64,000 nt of DNA. Source: an uncultured SAR86 cluster bacterium. Its GTDB lineage: Bacteria > Pseudomonadota > Gammaproteobacteria > Magnimaribacterales > D2472. The stretch covers positions 1 through 64,000 of the forward strand of contig CACJBO010000002.1 of assembly GCA_902591665.1 (NCBI GenBank). The letters are read 5' to 3'. Shown here piece by piece: positions 18,727 through 28,091 of this stretch (position 1 is its first letter; the number at the start of each line of letters is the position of its first letter). A program made the position numbers and the translations under genes. Below the pieces are notes generated by a model that saw only the letters and a list, made by a program, of their open reading frames with translations, ran no database searches and was not told the origin of the DNA.

Positions 18727-18759
18727 AAAAAAAAACCGAAAATTTGACTTTTCGGTTTT
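18727..18759 (-). terminator. Rho-independent terminator of the nusA-infB-pnp operon
   Basis: Minus-strand hairpin with 11-bp arms (AAAACCGAAAA, 18732-18742, and its complement at 18749-18759) and a 6-base loop. On the minus strand it runs into nine T (18735-18727), immediately downstream of the pnp stop codon at 18776. This is a classic intrinsic terminator, and one of only two clear ones I found in the window. Confidence 0.9.
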
Positions 18760-18775
18760 ATAGGTTTATTAGAGG

Positions 18776-20908
18776 CTATTCTTCAGAATTACTATCTGTT
18801 TCAGGCTCTTCTTGTTTACTTTTTTCTATCAAAGCTTTTGCAGATAATTTCATCTTACCTCTATCGAATCCAATAAGTTTAACGTCAATTTCTTGACCCT
18901 CTGAAAGTACAGCACTTACATCCTCTGTTCTTTCATGCGCAATTTCAGATATGTGTAGCAATCCATCCTTTCCAGGAAGAATGTTAACAAAAGCACCGAA
19001 ATCTACTATTTTTACAACAGTACCTTTGTACACCTTATCTAATTCAGGTTCTTCTAAGATACCCTCAATTATTTCAAGACATGCTTTCATTGAAGATTGA
19101 TTTTGACCAAAGACTGAAACAGTTCCGTCATCATCAATATCAACTGTTGCTCCAGTTTTTTCTTGCATTGATTTGATAACTGCTCCACCTTTACCAATAA
19201 TCTCTTTGATTTTATCTTTATCAACCATAAAAGTTTTCATTGCAGGAGCATTTTCTGAAAGATCTTTAGGTGCTGAAATAGCTTCATTCATAATTCCAAG
19301 AATATGAGTTCTTGCAGCTTTTGCTTTGGTTAGAGCAACTTCCATAATAGCTTCATTTATACCTTGAATTTTTATGTCCATCTGAAGCGCAGTAATGCCT
19401 GTCTCTGTTCCAGCTACTTTAAAATCCATATCACCAAGATGATCTTCATCACCTAGAATATCTGTAAGAACAGCAAAATCATCGCCCTCTTTTATTAATC
19501 CCATTGCTATACCTGCAACTGGACTTGATATTGGAACACCGGCATCCATGAGTGATAATGAAGTACCACAAACTGATGCCATAGAACTTGAACCATTAGA
19601 TTCAGTAATCTCCGAAACCACCCTCATTGTATATCCAAAATCTGTTACATCAGGTAGAACTGCTTTAATAGCTCTCTTAGCTAAATTTCCGTGTCCAATC
19701 TCTCTTCTTTTTGGACCCATTGGCATTCCTATTTCTCCAACACTGTATGCAGGAAAATTATAATGCAGCATAAAATTGTCAGTTCCTTGACCTTCAATAG
19801 CTTCAATTCTTTGAGCATCTCTTGATGAGCCTAGTGTTGCAACAACAATTGCTTGTGTTTCACCTCTTGTAAATAAAGACGATCCGTGAGTGCTTGGTAA
19901 AACATCAGTTTCGATAAAAATTGGTCTAACTGTATCTGTATCTCGTCCATCAATCCTTGGCTGATTGCTTAAAATATTTTGTCTAACTATATCCTTTTCT
20001 AGATTTTTAAACGCACCTAAAACTTTTCCTAATTGAATGTCATCAGCTTCAGGATATGAATTAACAATATCTTCTCTAATTTTACTTATAGCCTCAGATC
20101 TCTCGGATTTAAGCTTTATAGTAAAAGCATTTTTAATTTGGTCAGTATATTTTTCTTGTAACTCTGAGTAATATCTTGGAGATTCTTCATCTGGTGTAAT
20201 GACCCAGTCTTCTTTTCCTGCTTTATCCTTTAGCTCCTTGCAAGCATTTATAACTGCCTGCATTTCCTGATGGCCAAATAATACCGCACCGAGCATAAGA
20301 TCTTCATTTAATTCTTTTGCCTCGGACTCAACCATTAGAACCGCTTGTTCAGTTCCAGCTACAACCATATCAAGATATGACTCTTCTAGTTCCGCAAATG
20401 TCGGGTTTAAAACATAGTTACCATCAATAAATCCAACCCTAGCAGCACCCATAGGTCCATCAAAAGGCACACCTGCTACACATAAGGCTGCTGAAGCACC
20501 AATCATGGCAGCTATATCAGGATTTTGATCTTTACCTGATGACATCACTGTTGAAAAAACCTGAACCTCATTTTTAAACTCTTCTGGGAATAAAGGTCTA
20601 ATAGGCCTATCAATTAGCCTTGATGTTAATGTTTCTCTTTCAGTGGGCCTAGCCTCTCTTTTAAAAAATCCTCCAGGAATTACACCTGTTGCATAAAATT
20701 TTTCTTGATAAAAGACAGCTAATGGAAAAAAATCTTTTCCAGGATCTGCTTCTTTTTTTGCGACTACAGTTGTAAGAACAACCAAATCATCTATTGTTAC
20801 AACAACTGCGGCTGTAGCTTGTCTTGCGACTTTATTTGTTTCTAATTTTACTAATTTGTTTCCATACTGAAACTCTACCGATGTAGATTCTAATTTATTA
20901 TTTTCCAC
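18776..20908 (-). CDS. pnp: Polynucleotide phosphorylase
   Basis: 3'-to-5' phosphorolytic exoribonuclease, a trimer and part of the RNA degradosome. The 710 residues match E. coli PNPase. It has two RNase PH domains (first with [16 protein letters not shown] and [21 protein letters not shown]; second with [18 protein letters not shown] and the active-site [19 protein letters not shown]), a KH domain around residues 555-615 ([20 protein letters not shown]) and an S1 domain around 620-690. Last gene of the rimP-to-pnp operon, 26 bases after rpsO. The leader is too short to hold the RNase III hairpin that autoregulates pnp in E. coli. Confidence 0.98.
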   Translation of the reverse strand: MENNKLESTSVEFQYGNKLVKLETNKVARQATAAVVVTIDDLVVLTTVVAKKEADPGKDFFPLAVFYQEKFYATGVIPGGFFKREARPTERETLTSRLIDRPIRPLFPEEFKNEVQVFSTVMSSGKDQNPDIAAMIGASAALCVAGVPFDGPMGAARVGFIDGNYVLNPTFAELEESYLDMVVAGTEQAVLMVESEAKELNEDLMLGAVLFGHQEMQAVINACKELKDKAGKEDWVITPDEESPRYYSELQEKYTDQIKNAFTIKLKSERSEAISKIREDIVNSYPEADDIQLGKVLGAFKNLEKDIVRQNILSNQPRIDGRDTDTVRPIFIETDVLPSTHGSSLFTRGETQAIVVATLGSSRDAQRIEAIEGQGTDNFMLHYNFPAYSVGEIGMPMGPKRREIGHGNLAKRAIKAVLPDVTDFGYTMRVVSEITESNGSSSMASVCGTSLSLMDAGVPISSPVAGIAMGLIKEGDDFAVLTDILGDEDHLGDMDFKVAGTETGITALQMDIKIQGINEAIMEVALTKAKAARTHILGIMNEAISAPKDLSENAPAMKTFMVDKDKIKEIIGKGGAVIKSMQEKTGATVDIDDDGTVSVFGQNQSSMKACLEIIEGILEEPELDKVYKGTVVKIVDFGAFVNILPGKDGLLHISEIAHERTEDVSAVLSEGQEIDVKLIGFDRGKMKLSAKALIEKSKQEEPETDSNSEE

Positions 20909-20934
20909 GATTATCCTTGTTTATGTTTTTATAA

Positions 20935-21204
20935 TTAACCACGAAGTTTTAATTGCTTTACAACCTCTTTGTAACTATCTGGGTTTTTTCGTTTTAGATA
21001 GGCTAAAAGCTTTCTTCTTAGGTTTACCATTCTTATTAACCCTGTTCTTGAATGGTGGTCTTTTTTGTGTGTTTTAAAATGACTTTGTAATTTATTGATA
21101 TTTTCTGTTAACAACGCAATTTGTACTTCAGGAGATCCTGTGTCGTTATCTGTTCTTTGAAATTTTCCAACAATTTTTTCTTTTTCGTTAGCTAAAAGTG
21201 CCAT
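20935..21204 (-). CDS. rpsO: 30S ribosomal protein uS15
   Basis: Primary 16S rRNA-binding protein, 89 residues as in E. coli. The sequence [33 protein letters not shown] with LLAYLKRK is unmistakable. It lies between truB and pnp, the standard position. The 87-base gap after truB is the largest in this operon and contains a possible own promoter. Confidence 0.98.
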   Translation of the reverse strand: MALLANEKEKIVGKFQRTDNDTGSPEVQIALLTENINKLQSHFKTHKKDHHSRTGLIRMVNLRRKLLAYLKRKNPDSYKEVVKQLKLRG

Positions 21205-21224
21205 ATTTATATTCCTCGATGTAC

Positions 21225-21253
21225 TTATTAATAAAAATGCAAACCTTGTACAA
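21225..21253 (-). promoter_or_regulatory. Possible rpsO-pnp promoter
   Basis: On the minus strand TTGTAC (21253-21248) and TAATAA (21230-21225) are separated by 17 bases, which would put the start about 12 bases before the rpsO ATG. rpsO has its own promoter at this place in E. coli. The boxes here are imperfect. Confidence 0.35.
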
Positions 21254-21291
21254 CTAAAGTAAGCGTGCGAATCTTATAACTAATCTAGCTA

Positions 21292-22131
21292 TTAAACAAG
21301 TCGTTTTAAAGCCAGAACATTATTAGATACATTGCCAAGACCTAGAAAATTTGATGATAAATCATAAATTCTGTAGTCATTGTCTTCGCAATTAATGTTT
21401 TTTAATTTGCCGCCATTTAAAAAAATCTTCAATTGATCATTTTGTAATTTAATATCAGAAAATGCTTTAAATGCCTCTTCAATAGATATTAGATTTTTTA
21501 TTTCAACTTCTTTAGTATTTAATGCTTGATTAATATTAAATTTTCCTTGAGATACTCTTTTTAAGCCTGATAAATGAGCGCCACATCCAAGTTTTTTTCC
21601 TAAATCTCTTGCAATTGACCTAATATAGGTTCCTTTTGAGCAATGAATTAAGAAAGAGCATTCATCGTGATCAAAAATAAAATCTTTTATTGAGAAAACA
21701 TTAATTTCTCTTGGTGGTTTTGATACCAAATCTCCCTCTCTTGCATATTTATATAATGGTTTACCTTTATGCTTCAAAGCAGAATAAAAAGGTGCAATCT
21801 GCAATGAGCGTCCTATAAATGAATTTAAAACTTCGTGAGTGTGTTCTTCGGTTGGGAGATTGTCTGAAGTTTCAATAATTTCACCCAGCGCATCATCCGT
21901 ATCGGTAGAAGATCCAAGTTTTACTGTTGCGTAATAACTTTTATCAGATTCTAAAAAATAACTAGAAAACTTTGTAGCCCTATTAGCTGCAATTATCAAT
22001 AATCCCGTTGCCATTGGGTCTAGTGTTCCTAAATGACCAACTTTTTTGATTCTCAAAGATTTTTTAATATTTTGAACAAGTTGATTGGAGGTTATACCTT
22101 TTTCTTTATTTAAAAGAAAAAAACCATCCAT
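21292..22131 (-). CDS. truB: tRNA pseudouridine(55) synthase
   Basis: Makes the universal pseudouridine in the T loop of tRNAs. 279 residues. Motif I is GFFLLNKEKGITSNQLVQ, the catalytic aspartate is in VGHLGTLDPMATGLLII, then KSYYATVKLGSSTDTDDALGE, and SKGTYIRSIARDLGKKLG for motif III. The start ATG shares one base with the rbfA stop (TAATG), showing coupling. The C-terminus is a shortened PUA-like segment compared with E. coli (314 residues). Confidence 0.96.
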   Translation of the reverse strand: MDGFFLLNKEKGITSNQLVQNIKKSLRIKKVGHLGTLDPMATGLLIIAANRATKFSSYFLESDKSYYATVKLGSSTDTDDALGEIIETSDNLPTEEHTHEVLNSFIGRSLQIAPFYSALKHKGKPLYKYAREGDLVSKPPREINVFSIKDFIFDHDECSFLIHCSKGTYIRSIARDLGKKLGCGAHLSGLKRVSQGKFNINQALNTKEVEIKNLISIEEAFKAFSDIKLQNDQLKIFLNGGKLKNINCEDNDYRIYDLSSNFLGLGNVSNNVLALKRLV

Positions 22132-22478
22132 TATTTTATATTCTTTAATAAGCTTTCAATATTGTCGGAATATTCAATACTTTCATCAAATCTAAAATTT
22201 ATAACAGGCACCCTCCTAATCTGCATAGTTTTTGAAAGCTTTGATCGAATCATGCCTGAAAATTTTTTTAAAACTTTAGGATTTATTTCACTTTGATCTT
22301 TAATTATAGATTCTCCAATAACTGTATAAAACACAGTCGCTATACCAATATCATCTGAGACTTTTACAGCAGTAATATTAATATTTTGAAGTCTTGGATC
22401 TTTTGTTTCTTTGTTGATAATTAAAGATATTTCTTTTTTCAGTTCGTCGCCAATTTTTTCTGCTCTTAATGATGACAT
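22131..22478 (-). CDS. rbfA: Ribosome-binding factor A
   Basis: Late 30S maturation and cold-adaptation factor with a single KH-like domain. 115 residues, slightly shorter than E. coli (133). The sequence begins SSLRAEKIGDELKKEISLIINKETKDPRL and contains the conserved R-P-F segment as MQIRRVPVINFRFDESIEYSDNIESLL. It lies between infB and truB, as is universal in Proteobacteria. Confidence 0.95.
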   Translation of the reverse strand: MSSLRAEKIGDELKKEISLIINKETKDPRLQNINITAVKVSDDIGIATVFYTVIGESIIKDQSEINPKVLKKFSGMIRSKLSKTMQIRRVPVINFRFDESIEYSDNIESLLKNIK

Positions 22479-22489
22479 TAAAACTTCAA

Positions 22490-24763
22490 CTACATTGATT
22501 GTGCTTCTTCTTTACGATCATAAACCTCTATCTTATCGCCAGGTTTAATATCTTTATAGTTTTTGATACCCATACCGCATTCGGTTCCATTTTTAACTTC
22601 GTTAACATCTTCTTTAAACCTTCTTAGAGAATCTAGTTCACCTTCAAAGATGACTATCTCGTCTCTGAGAACTCTTACTGGTTTGTTTCGCAAAACATTT
22701 CCTTCAATAACCATACAGCCCGCTATTTGTCCAAATTTAGGTGAATTAAATACTTCTAATACCTCTGCAGTTCCTACTATCTCTTCTTTAATAATTGGGT
22801 CAAGAAGCCCACTCATCCTTGCCTTTACATCATCTAATAATTCATAAATAATGCTGTGGTAGCTTAAAGGTATAGATTCATCTTCTATAATCTTCTTTGC
22901 AGAATTATCTGATCTCACATTAAAGCCTAAGATAATTGCATCTACGGCTAATGCTAAGTTTGCATCTGATTCTGATATTCCACCAACACCACTTGATACA
23001 ATCTTAACCTTTGCTAAGTCATTGCCTAAATCATTTAGTGCAGCTGAAATTGCTTCACATGTTCCACCAACATCAGTTTTGACGATGATATTAAGTACTT
23101 TTTTAGATTCTTGTCCAAGTGATTCAAATAAATCACCAGCGGTGTCATCTTTTTGTTTTAAAAGCTTTCTTTCCTTTTCTTGATTAACTCTATACTCAGC
23201 AATTTCTCTTGCTTGTTTTTCATTTTCAACTACCTGAAAAGGATCTCCTGCATTTGGCACGTTATTTAATCCTAGCACCTCAACAGCAGCAGATGGACCA
23301 GCTGATTTAATCTTAGATCCATCACTGTTAACAATACTTTTTATTTTTCCAATTGAATTTCCAGAGGCAACTAAATCACCAACTTTTAATGTTCCATTTT
23401 GAATTAAAAAGGTTGCAACTGAGCCTCTAAATTTATCCAATTCAGATTCAATAACTACGCCCTGAGCAGGGCCTTTGTGATGAGCTTTTAATTCAAGCAA
23501 TTCTGCTTCAAGAGAAACACATTCTAATAGTTTATCAACTCCAGTCCCTTTTAAAGCAGACACTGGAACCATTTGAGTTGTTCCTCCCCAGTCTTCTGGA
23601 GTCAAGTCCTTAGCTGCTAAATCACCTTTTACTTTATCAATATCTGCTCCATCTAAATCAATCTTATTTATTGCAACAACAATTGATACGCCAGCTGCTT
23701 TCGCATGATTAATAGCTTCTTCTGTTTGTGGTTTAATACCATCATTTGCAGCTACAACCAAAATAACAATGTCGGTTGTATTTGCACCCCTAGCCCTCAT
23801 TGACGAGAAAGCAGCATGACCCGGAGTATCTATAAAAGTTATTTTACCTTTAGGTATTTCAACTTCATAAGCTCCAATATGTTGTGTAATACCTCCAGCC
23901 TCACCGTCTACGACTTTTGTTTTTCTAATAAAATCAAGAAGTGTTGTTTTACCATGATCAACATGCCCCATAACTGTAATTACCGGTGACCTAGGTTTTG
24001 CTTCATCCGTATAGTTAATTAAATTAGCTAAATCTTCTTCAAAATTTTCTTCTTTTAATGCAATTCCATTATGACCAATTTCTTCTACCACTAATATTGC
24101 TGTCTCTTGGTCAATAACATCATTTATAGTTGCAACAACCCCGAGCCCCATGAGATTCTTTACAACTACATTTCCTTTGACAGCCATTAATTTGGCTAAC
24201 TCACCAACTTGAATCGACGATGGAACTTCTATATCTTTTTTTATGAACTCAGTAGGTGCTTCAAACTTATGTTCTGATTCCTGAGAAAAAGCAGTCTCTC
24301 TTCTTTTATATGCATTAACAGCGCTTGATAACTGATCCTTAACATTTACTTTGATAGCTGGTTTATCTTTATCAACTTTTTTAAATTTCTCTCTTTTTTT
24401 GACTTCTTCTTGTTTTAGTCTTGCAGCTTCTTTTAACTGCTCTTCTCTTTTCTTTTGTTGCTCTTTTAGTTGTTCAGAGGCTGCTGCTCTTTTTGCTTCT
24501 ATATTATCTGAATAACTTTTTACTTTTTCTGTATCTTTAGAAGTTTTTCCTTTAGATGTAACTGTAACTCCAGATCCTGAGGTTATAGATTTAGATGGAG
24601 CTGCTTTTGCGCTTTTTAAAGATTTTAAAAGAGCTTGTTTGTCTGCAGCTGTAACCTCATCAGTATTTTTAGAATGACTCAGTCCAGCATTCTGCATACG
24701 TTCAAGCAAAGCAGAATCACTGATCTTTAGAGTTTTTGCGAAATCTTTAACAGTTAAAGCCAA
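22490..24763 (-). CDS. infB: Translation initiation factor IF-2
   Basis: GTPase that brings fMet-tRNA to the ribosome and promotes subunit joining. 757 residues, shorter than E. coli IF2-alpha (890), mainly in the N-terminal linker. Order: IF2-N domain (LTVKDFAKTLKISDSALLERM, residues 1-50), a Lys/Glu-rich linker to about 150, a second IF2-N-like region (PSSIQVGELAKLMAVKG), then the G domain with G1 GHVDHGKT, G3 DTPGHAAF, G4 NKID, and the beta-barrel and C2 fMet-binding domains ending with NGTECGMGIKNYKDIKPGDKI. Operon partner of nusA and rbfA. Confidence 0.98.
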   Translation of the reverse strand: MALTVKDFAKTLKISDSALLERMQNAGLSHSKNTDEVTAADKQALLKSLKSAKAAPSKSITSGSGVTVTSKGKTSKDTEKVKSYSDNIEAKRAAASEQLKEQQKKREEQLKEAARLKQEEVKKREKFKKVDKDKPAIKVNVKDQLSSAVNAYKRRETAFSQESEHKFEAPTEFIKKDIEVPSSIQVGELAKLMAVKGNVVVKNLMGLGVVATINDVIDQETAILVVEEIGHNGIALKEENFEEDLANLINYTDEAKPRSPVITVMGHVDHGKTTLLDFIRKTKVVDGEAGGITQHIGAYEVEIPKGKITFIDTPGHAAFSSMRARGANTTDIVILVVAANDGIKPQTEEAINHAKAAGVSIVVAINKIDLDGADIDKVKGDLAAKDLTPEDWGGTTQMVPVSALKGTGVDKLLECVSLEAELLELKAHHKGPAQGVVIESELDKFRGSVATFLIQNGTLKVGDLVASGNSIGKIKSIVNSDGSKIKSAGPSAAVEVLGLNNVPNAGDPFQVVENEKQAREIAEYRVNQEKERKLLKQKDDTAGDLFESLGQESKKVLNIIVKTDVGGTCEAISAALNDLGNDLAKVKIVSSGVGGISESDANLALAVDAIILGFNVRSDNSAKKIIEDESIPLSYHSIIYELLDDVKARMSGLLDPIIKEEIVGTAEVLEVFNSPKFGQIAGCMVIEGNVLRNKPVRVLRDEIVIFEGELDSLRRFKEDVNEVKNGTECGMGIKNYKDIKPGDKIEVYDRKEEAQSM

Positions 24764-24779
24764 AATATTTTCCTTTTAA

Positions 24780-26240
24780 TTAATTAAACCAGTGTTCTCT
24801 TGCTTTCATTATCATTTTTGATGCATCGTCAGAAGAAATTTCAATAATTTCTTGTAATTCATCAACTGCTAATTCTGCAAGATCATCTTTATTTTTAATA
24901 CCCTTATTAGATAACTTTTGAATATCTTCATCACTTAAATTTAAATCTGTAAGTGATTCCACATTATCTTCTTCTTCAGTAATTGCTCCCATAGCCTCGA
25001 GTAACGCTGCATCCTCGGCAGCACTTTTTACCCTTGTAATCTCCGCTTCGTCCTCAATAAATGATTTAAAGATTTCATCTTCAGCATATGCTATATCGTC
25101 AAAACTTGATAAGCCTGTAGAAGCTATTTTTTCAGCGATCTCTTCAGATATTTCAAGACTAGTAATAAGGCTAGCTAAAAACTCAGTCTCATCAACTTTA
25201 ACTTTAGCTTCTGCTTCTTCACTACTTATAATATTTAAGTCCCATCCCACTAACTTGGATGCAAGTCTAATATTTTGACCTCTAGAACCGATTGCCAATG
25301 CAAGATTTTCTTGATTTACGGCAATATCCATAGATCTTGAGTCTTCATCCATAACAATAGATTCAACTTTTGCAGGAACAAGAGCATTAATAACTAACTG
25401 AGCTGGATTGTCATCATATATTATTATGTCTATTCTTTCATTGCCTAACTCAGCAGAAACAGCTTGAACTCTGGAACCTCTCATACCCACGCATGCTCCA
25501 ACCGGATCTATTCTTCCATCATTTGTTTTAACTGCAATCTTAGATCTTGATCCGGCATCTCTTGCAACGCCTCTTATTTCAATAACATCCTCATTAATCT
25601 CTGGTACTTCAATACTAAAAAGCTCAGTTACCATTTCTGGGCAAGATCTATTTAACATTAATTGAGGGCCTCTACCCTCCACTTCTTGAATCTGAAGAAT
25701 TGCTCTAATTCTGTCATTAATTTTATAAATTTCACCAGGCATTAATCTATCTCTTGGTAAAATAGCCTCAGCATCGTAAGCAATATCTACAATAATATTA
25801 TCTCTTGTTACTCTTTTAACAGTACCATTAACCAATTGATTATTTTGACTTTTAAACTGAGCTACAACTTTTTCTCTTTCAGCCTCTCTTACTTTCTGCA
25901 ACATGACTTGTCTTGCAGCCTGAGTCTCTATTCTTCCAAAAGGGATGTTGTCCTGTTCTTTTGTATAAATTTCATCTAGTGCAAGATTAGAGTCACTAGT
26001 TGAGATATGCGTTTCTGGATGGAATTCTTCGTTATTCTCATCAAAAACAATCCAATTCCTGTGTGTTGAATATTCTCCTGTGGTTCTATCAATTTTTACA
26101 AATAAATCAGCATCTTCGTGGAAATGTCTTTGTGATGCAGATGCAATAGCTATTTCAATAGCTGTAAAAATTACATCCTTCTCCAACCCTTTCTCAGTTG
26201 AAACCGAATCAACCACTGCTAAAATCTCATTACTTTGCAT
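24780..26240 (-). CDS. nusA: Transcription termination/antitermination factor NusA
   Basis: RNA polymerase-binding factor that modulates pausing, intrinsic termination and antitermination. 486 residues. The N-terminal RNAP-binding domain is followed by an S1 domain (NGTVKRVTRDNIIVDIAYDAEAILPRD), KH1 and KH2 (GACVGMRGSRVQAVSAELGNERIDII; NLALAIGSRGQNIRLASKLVGW), and two acidic C-terminal repeats of helix-hairpin-helix type, the last ending LNLSDEDIQKLSNKGIKN and onward. It overlaps rimP by 11 bases and lies upstream of infB, as in E. coli. Confidence 0.98.
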   Translation of the reverse strand: MQSNEILAVVDSVSTEKGLEKDVIFTAIEIAIASASQRHFHEDADLFVKIDRTTGEYSTHRNWIVFDENNEEFHPETHISTSDSNLALDEIYTKEQDNIPFGRIETQAARQVMLQKVREAEREKVVAQFKSQNNQLVNGTVKRVTRDNIIVDIAYDAEAILPRDRLMPGEIYKINDRIRAILQIQEVEGRGPQLMLNRSCPEMVTELFSIEVPEINEDVIEIRGVARDAGSRSKIAVKTNDGRIDPVGACVGMRGSRVQAVSAELGNERIDIIIYDDNPAQLVINALVPAKVESIVMDEDSRSMDIAVNQENLALAIGSRGQNIRLASKLVGWDLNIISSEEAEAKVKVDETEFLASLITSLEISEEIAEKIASTGLSSFDDIAYAEDEIFKSFIEDEAEITRVKSAAEDAALLEAMGAITEEEDNVESLTDLNLSDEDIQKLSNKGIKNKDDLAELAVDELQEIIEISSDDASKMIMKAREHWFN

Positions 26241-26709
26241 AATTTTCTTCCTTCATTAATTTATCAAAATTTGGTTCTAACTTACAAAAATCAATATCAT
26301 TAAAATTTAACTTATACTCTAAGTTTAGAGACTCTATAAGAAAATATTCTTTATTACAATCAACTAAAGTCCCTTCAATGTTCTTTATTCCCTCAAGAGG
26401 CTCTCTTAATTTAACTTTTAATTCTTCTCCAATATAGGATTCAAGCTGACTTTGTTTAAAAAATCTTCTGCTGATTCCTGGTGTCGATACCTCTAACACA
26501 TAATCATCCCCAAAGGATGAATCTAAATCTATTTCATAGTTGAGATCTTTAGAAATATTTTCACAATCATCAATATTTGCACCCAGATCAGACTCAATAT
26601 AAATTCTTAACGTAGGTCTTTTCCTACCCCTTAAGATTTCAAGCCCCCATAAAAAACAATCATGTCTTTCAATAACTGGCTCTACAATTTTTTCAATGTC
26701 ATCTTTCAT
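26230..26709 (-). CDS. rimP: Ribosome maturation factor RimP
   Basis: Assists early assembly of the 30S subunit. 159 residues with the N-terminal alpha/beta domain (VIERHDCFLWGLEILRGRKRPTLRIYIES) including LDSSFGDDYVLEVSTPGISRRFF, the diagnostic RimP motif, and a C-terminal Sm-like domain. The gene follows the initiator tRNA at a distance of about 55 bases and overlaps nusA. The tRNA-rimP-nusA-infB order matches the E. coli metY operon. Confidence 0.95.
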   Translation of the reverse strand: MKDDIEKIVEPVIERHDCFLWGLEILRGRKRPTLRIYIESDLGANIDDCENISKDLNYEIDLDSSFGDDYVLEVSTPGISRRFFKQSQLESYIGEELKVKLREPLEGIKNIEGTLVDCNKEYFLIESLNLEYKLNFNDIDFCKLEPNFDKLMKEENYAK

Positions 26710-26763
26710 CTTTTTTTATATACAAAAATGGGGCATATGCCCCACAAAAAATATATGTAACTG

Positions 26764-26840
<77 letters not shown>

Positions 26841-26855
26841 ACGCAGCGAGTGTGA

Positions 26856-26884
26856 AGTTTATGAAGTTTAGTATGTTTGGTCAA
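26856..26884 (-). promoter_or_regulatory. Promoter for initiator tRNA and rimP-nusA-infB operon
   Basis: On the minus strand TTGACC (-35, 26884-26879) and TAAACT (-10, 26861-26856) are separated by exactly 17 bases. Transcription would start about 8-9 bases upstream of the mature tRNA 5' end at 26840. The boxes, spacing and position all fit a sigma-70 promoter. Confidence 0.7.
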
Positions 26885-26919
26885 GTATATTATTTTTTAT
26901 ATTTAAAATAATATCTTGT

Positions 26920-26925
26920 TATAAT
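26920..26925 (+). promoter_or_regulatory. -10 box for tRNA-Leu
   Basis: A perfect TATAAT lies 12 bases before the tRNA 5' end at 26938. The -35 region (around 26897) is only a weak AT-rich match. The opposite-strand promoter of tRNA-fMet lies about 36 bases away, so the two tRNAs are fired from a short divergent control region. Confidence 0.6.
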
Positions 26926-26937
26926 TCGCAATCTTTT

Positions 26938-27024
26938 GCCGAAGTGGTGGAATTGGTAGACACGCTAGCTTGAGGGGCTAGTGAGTGAAAGCTCGTGCGG
27001 GTTCAAGTCCCGCTTTCGGCACCA
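26938..27024 (+). tRNA. tRNA-Leu (anticodon GAG)
   Basis: 87-base class II tRNA with a long variable arm. Acceptor stem GCCGAAG pairs with CTTTCGGC, the anticodon stem CTAGC/GCTAG surrounds loop TTGAGGG, and CCA is encoded. The same GAG isoacceptor (leuU) follows secG in E. coli, but here it lies on the opposite strand, facing secG (27038). Confidence 0.96.
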
Positions 27025-27037
27025 TAGTTTAATTAAT

Positions 27038-27349
27038 TTATTCTGTTGGAATTTCATCTGTTGGAATTTCTTCCATAACCTCTTCAATAAGAGGTGTTTC
27101 AAACATTTCTTTTGTATTTTCAGTTTTATATAAATATGCCAAAGCCAGTGTTAAAACCAACCATAAAGCCACTAATGAATATGTTAGTTTTCCTAAAAAA
27201 TCTGAAGGTCCCAATGCTCCAAACATTGAATTAGATGAGCCTCCACCAAATGCTGAACCCAAATCAGAGCCTTTGCCTTGTTGTAAAAGTACCAATGCGA
27301 TTATTGCAACAGCCAAAACTATACAAACTATTTTTATTAAAACTATCAT
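27038..27349 (-). CDS. secG: Sec translocon subunit SecG
   Basis: Small inner-membrane component of SecYEG that assists protein export. 103 residues with two membrane helices (residues ~3-22 and ~52-72) separated by the hallmark loop LLQQGKGSDLGSAFGGGSSNSMFGALG. The C-terminal 30 residues are acidic. It overlaps tpiA by 4 bases and ends 14 bases from the facing tRNA-Leu. The tpiA-secG neighbourhood is common in Gammaproteobacteria. Confidence 0.96.
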   Translation of the reverse strand: MIVLIKIVCIVLAVAIIALVLLQQGKGSDLGSAFGGGSSNSMFGALGPSDFLGKLTYSLVALWLVLTLALAYLYKTENTKEMFETPLIEEVMEEIPTDEIPTE

Positions 27350-28089
27350 TTTTCTTTATGCCTACTATAAATTTCTATAATATCTGAAAATATATCTGCG
27401 TCTAATGAAGCGCCACCAACTAATGCACCATCTATATTTTTTTCAACAAAAAAATCTGCTGCATTTGATTTATTAACGCTTCCGCCATATAAAACTTGTG
27501 GCCTCAAATTTTTTTCAGATGCGGATTGTACAACATCTTTAATAAATTCGTGTATTGAATTTACATCTTTTGGGTTTGGTGTGTTTCCTGTCCCTATTGC
27601 CCATACTGGCTCATATGCAATAATTAAATTTTCTGATGAAATATTTCCCTGAATGCATTCTTGAATTTGAGTTTGTAATTTTTGCTCTGTTTTGCCAGCT
27701 TGAAACTCTTCAAAGCTTTCTCCAATACATAGAACTGGTTTTATATGGCTTTTAGCTAACATCTGATATTTTTTTGAAATAATATTATTATCTTCATTAA
27801 ATATTTCCCTTCTTTCTGAATGACCAATTAAACAAAAAGAACAGTCACTGTCTACCGCCATTGATGGTGAAATTGATCCAGTTCTGGCCCCGCCCTCAAT
27901 ATCAATATCTTGAAATCCTAATTCAATATCATTATCTTCAAAGGCTTTCTTTATCTGATAAAAATGTATATAAGATGGGGCTATTCCAATAGATTTGTAG
28001 TCTATATTTGACATCCTTGAAATAAGTTGATTGCACCAAGCCTTATTTGATTCAATATCTCCGTTGGCTTTCCAGTTAGCAATTATCAC
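27346..28089 (-). CDS. tpiA: Triosephosphate isomerase
   Basis: Glycolytic enzyme interconverting DHAP and glyceraldehyde-3-phosphate. 247 residues from a GTG start (28089), so the N-terminus (MIIANWKANG) is 3-4 residues shorter than usual but keeps the active-site K7. The catalytic His is in CLIGHSERR, the catalytic Glu in IAYEPVWAIGTG, and phosphate loops in LYGGSVN and GALVGGASLD. It lies between glmM and secG with 2-base and -4-base spacing. Confidence 0.96.
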   Translation of the reverse strand: MIIANWKANGDIESNKAWCNQLISRMSNIDYKSIGIAPSYIHFYQIKKAFEDNDIELGFQDIDIEGGARTGSISPSMAVDSDCSFCLIGHSERREIFNEDNNIISKKYQMLAKSHIKPVLCIGESFEEFQAGKTEQKLQTQIQECIQGNISSENLIIAYEPVWAIGTGNTPNPKDVNSIHEFIKDVVQSASEKNLRPQVLYGGSVNKSNAADFFVEKNIDGALVGGASLDADIFSDIIEIYSRHKEK

Positions 28090-28091
28090 AA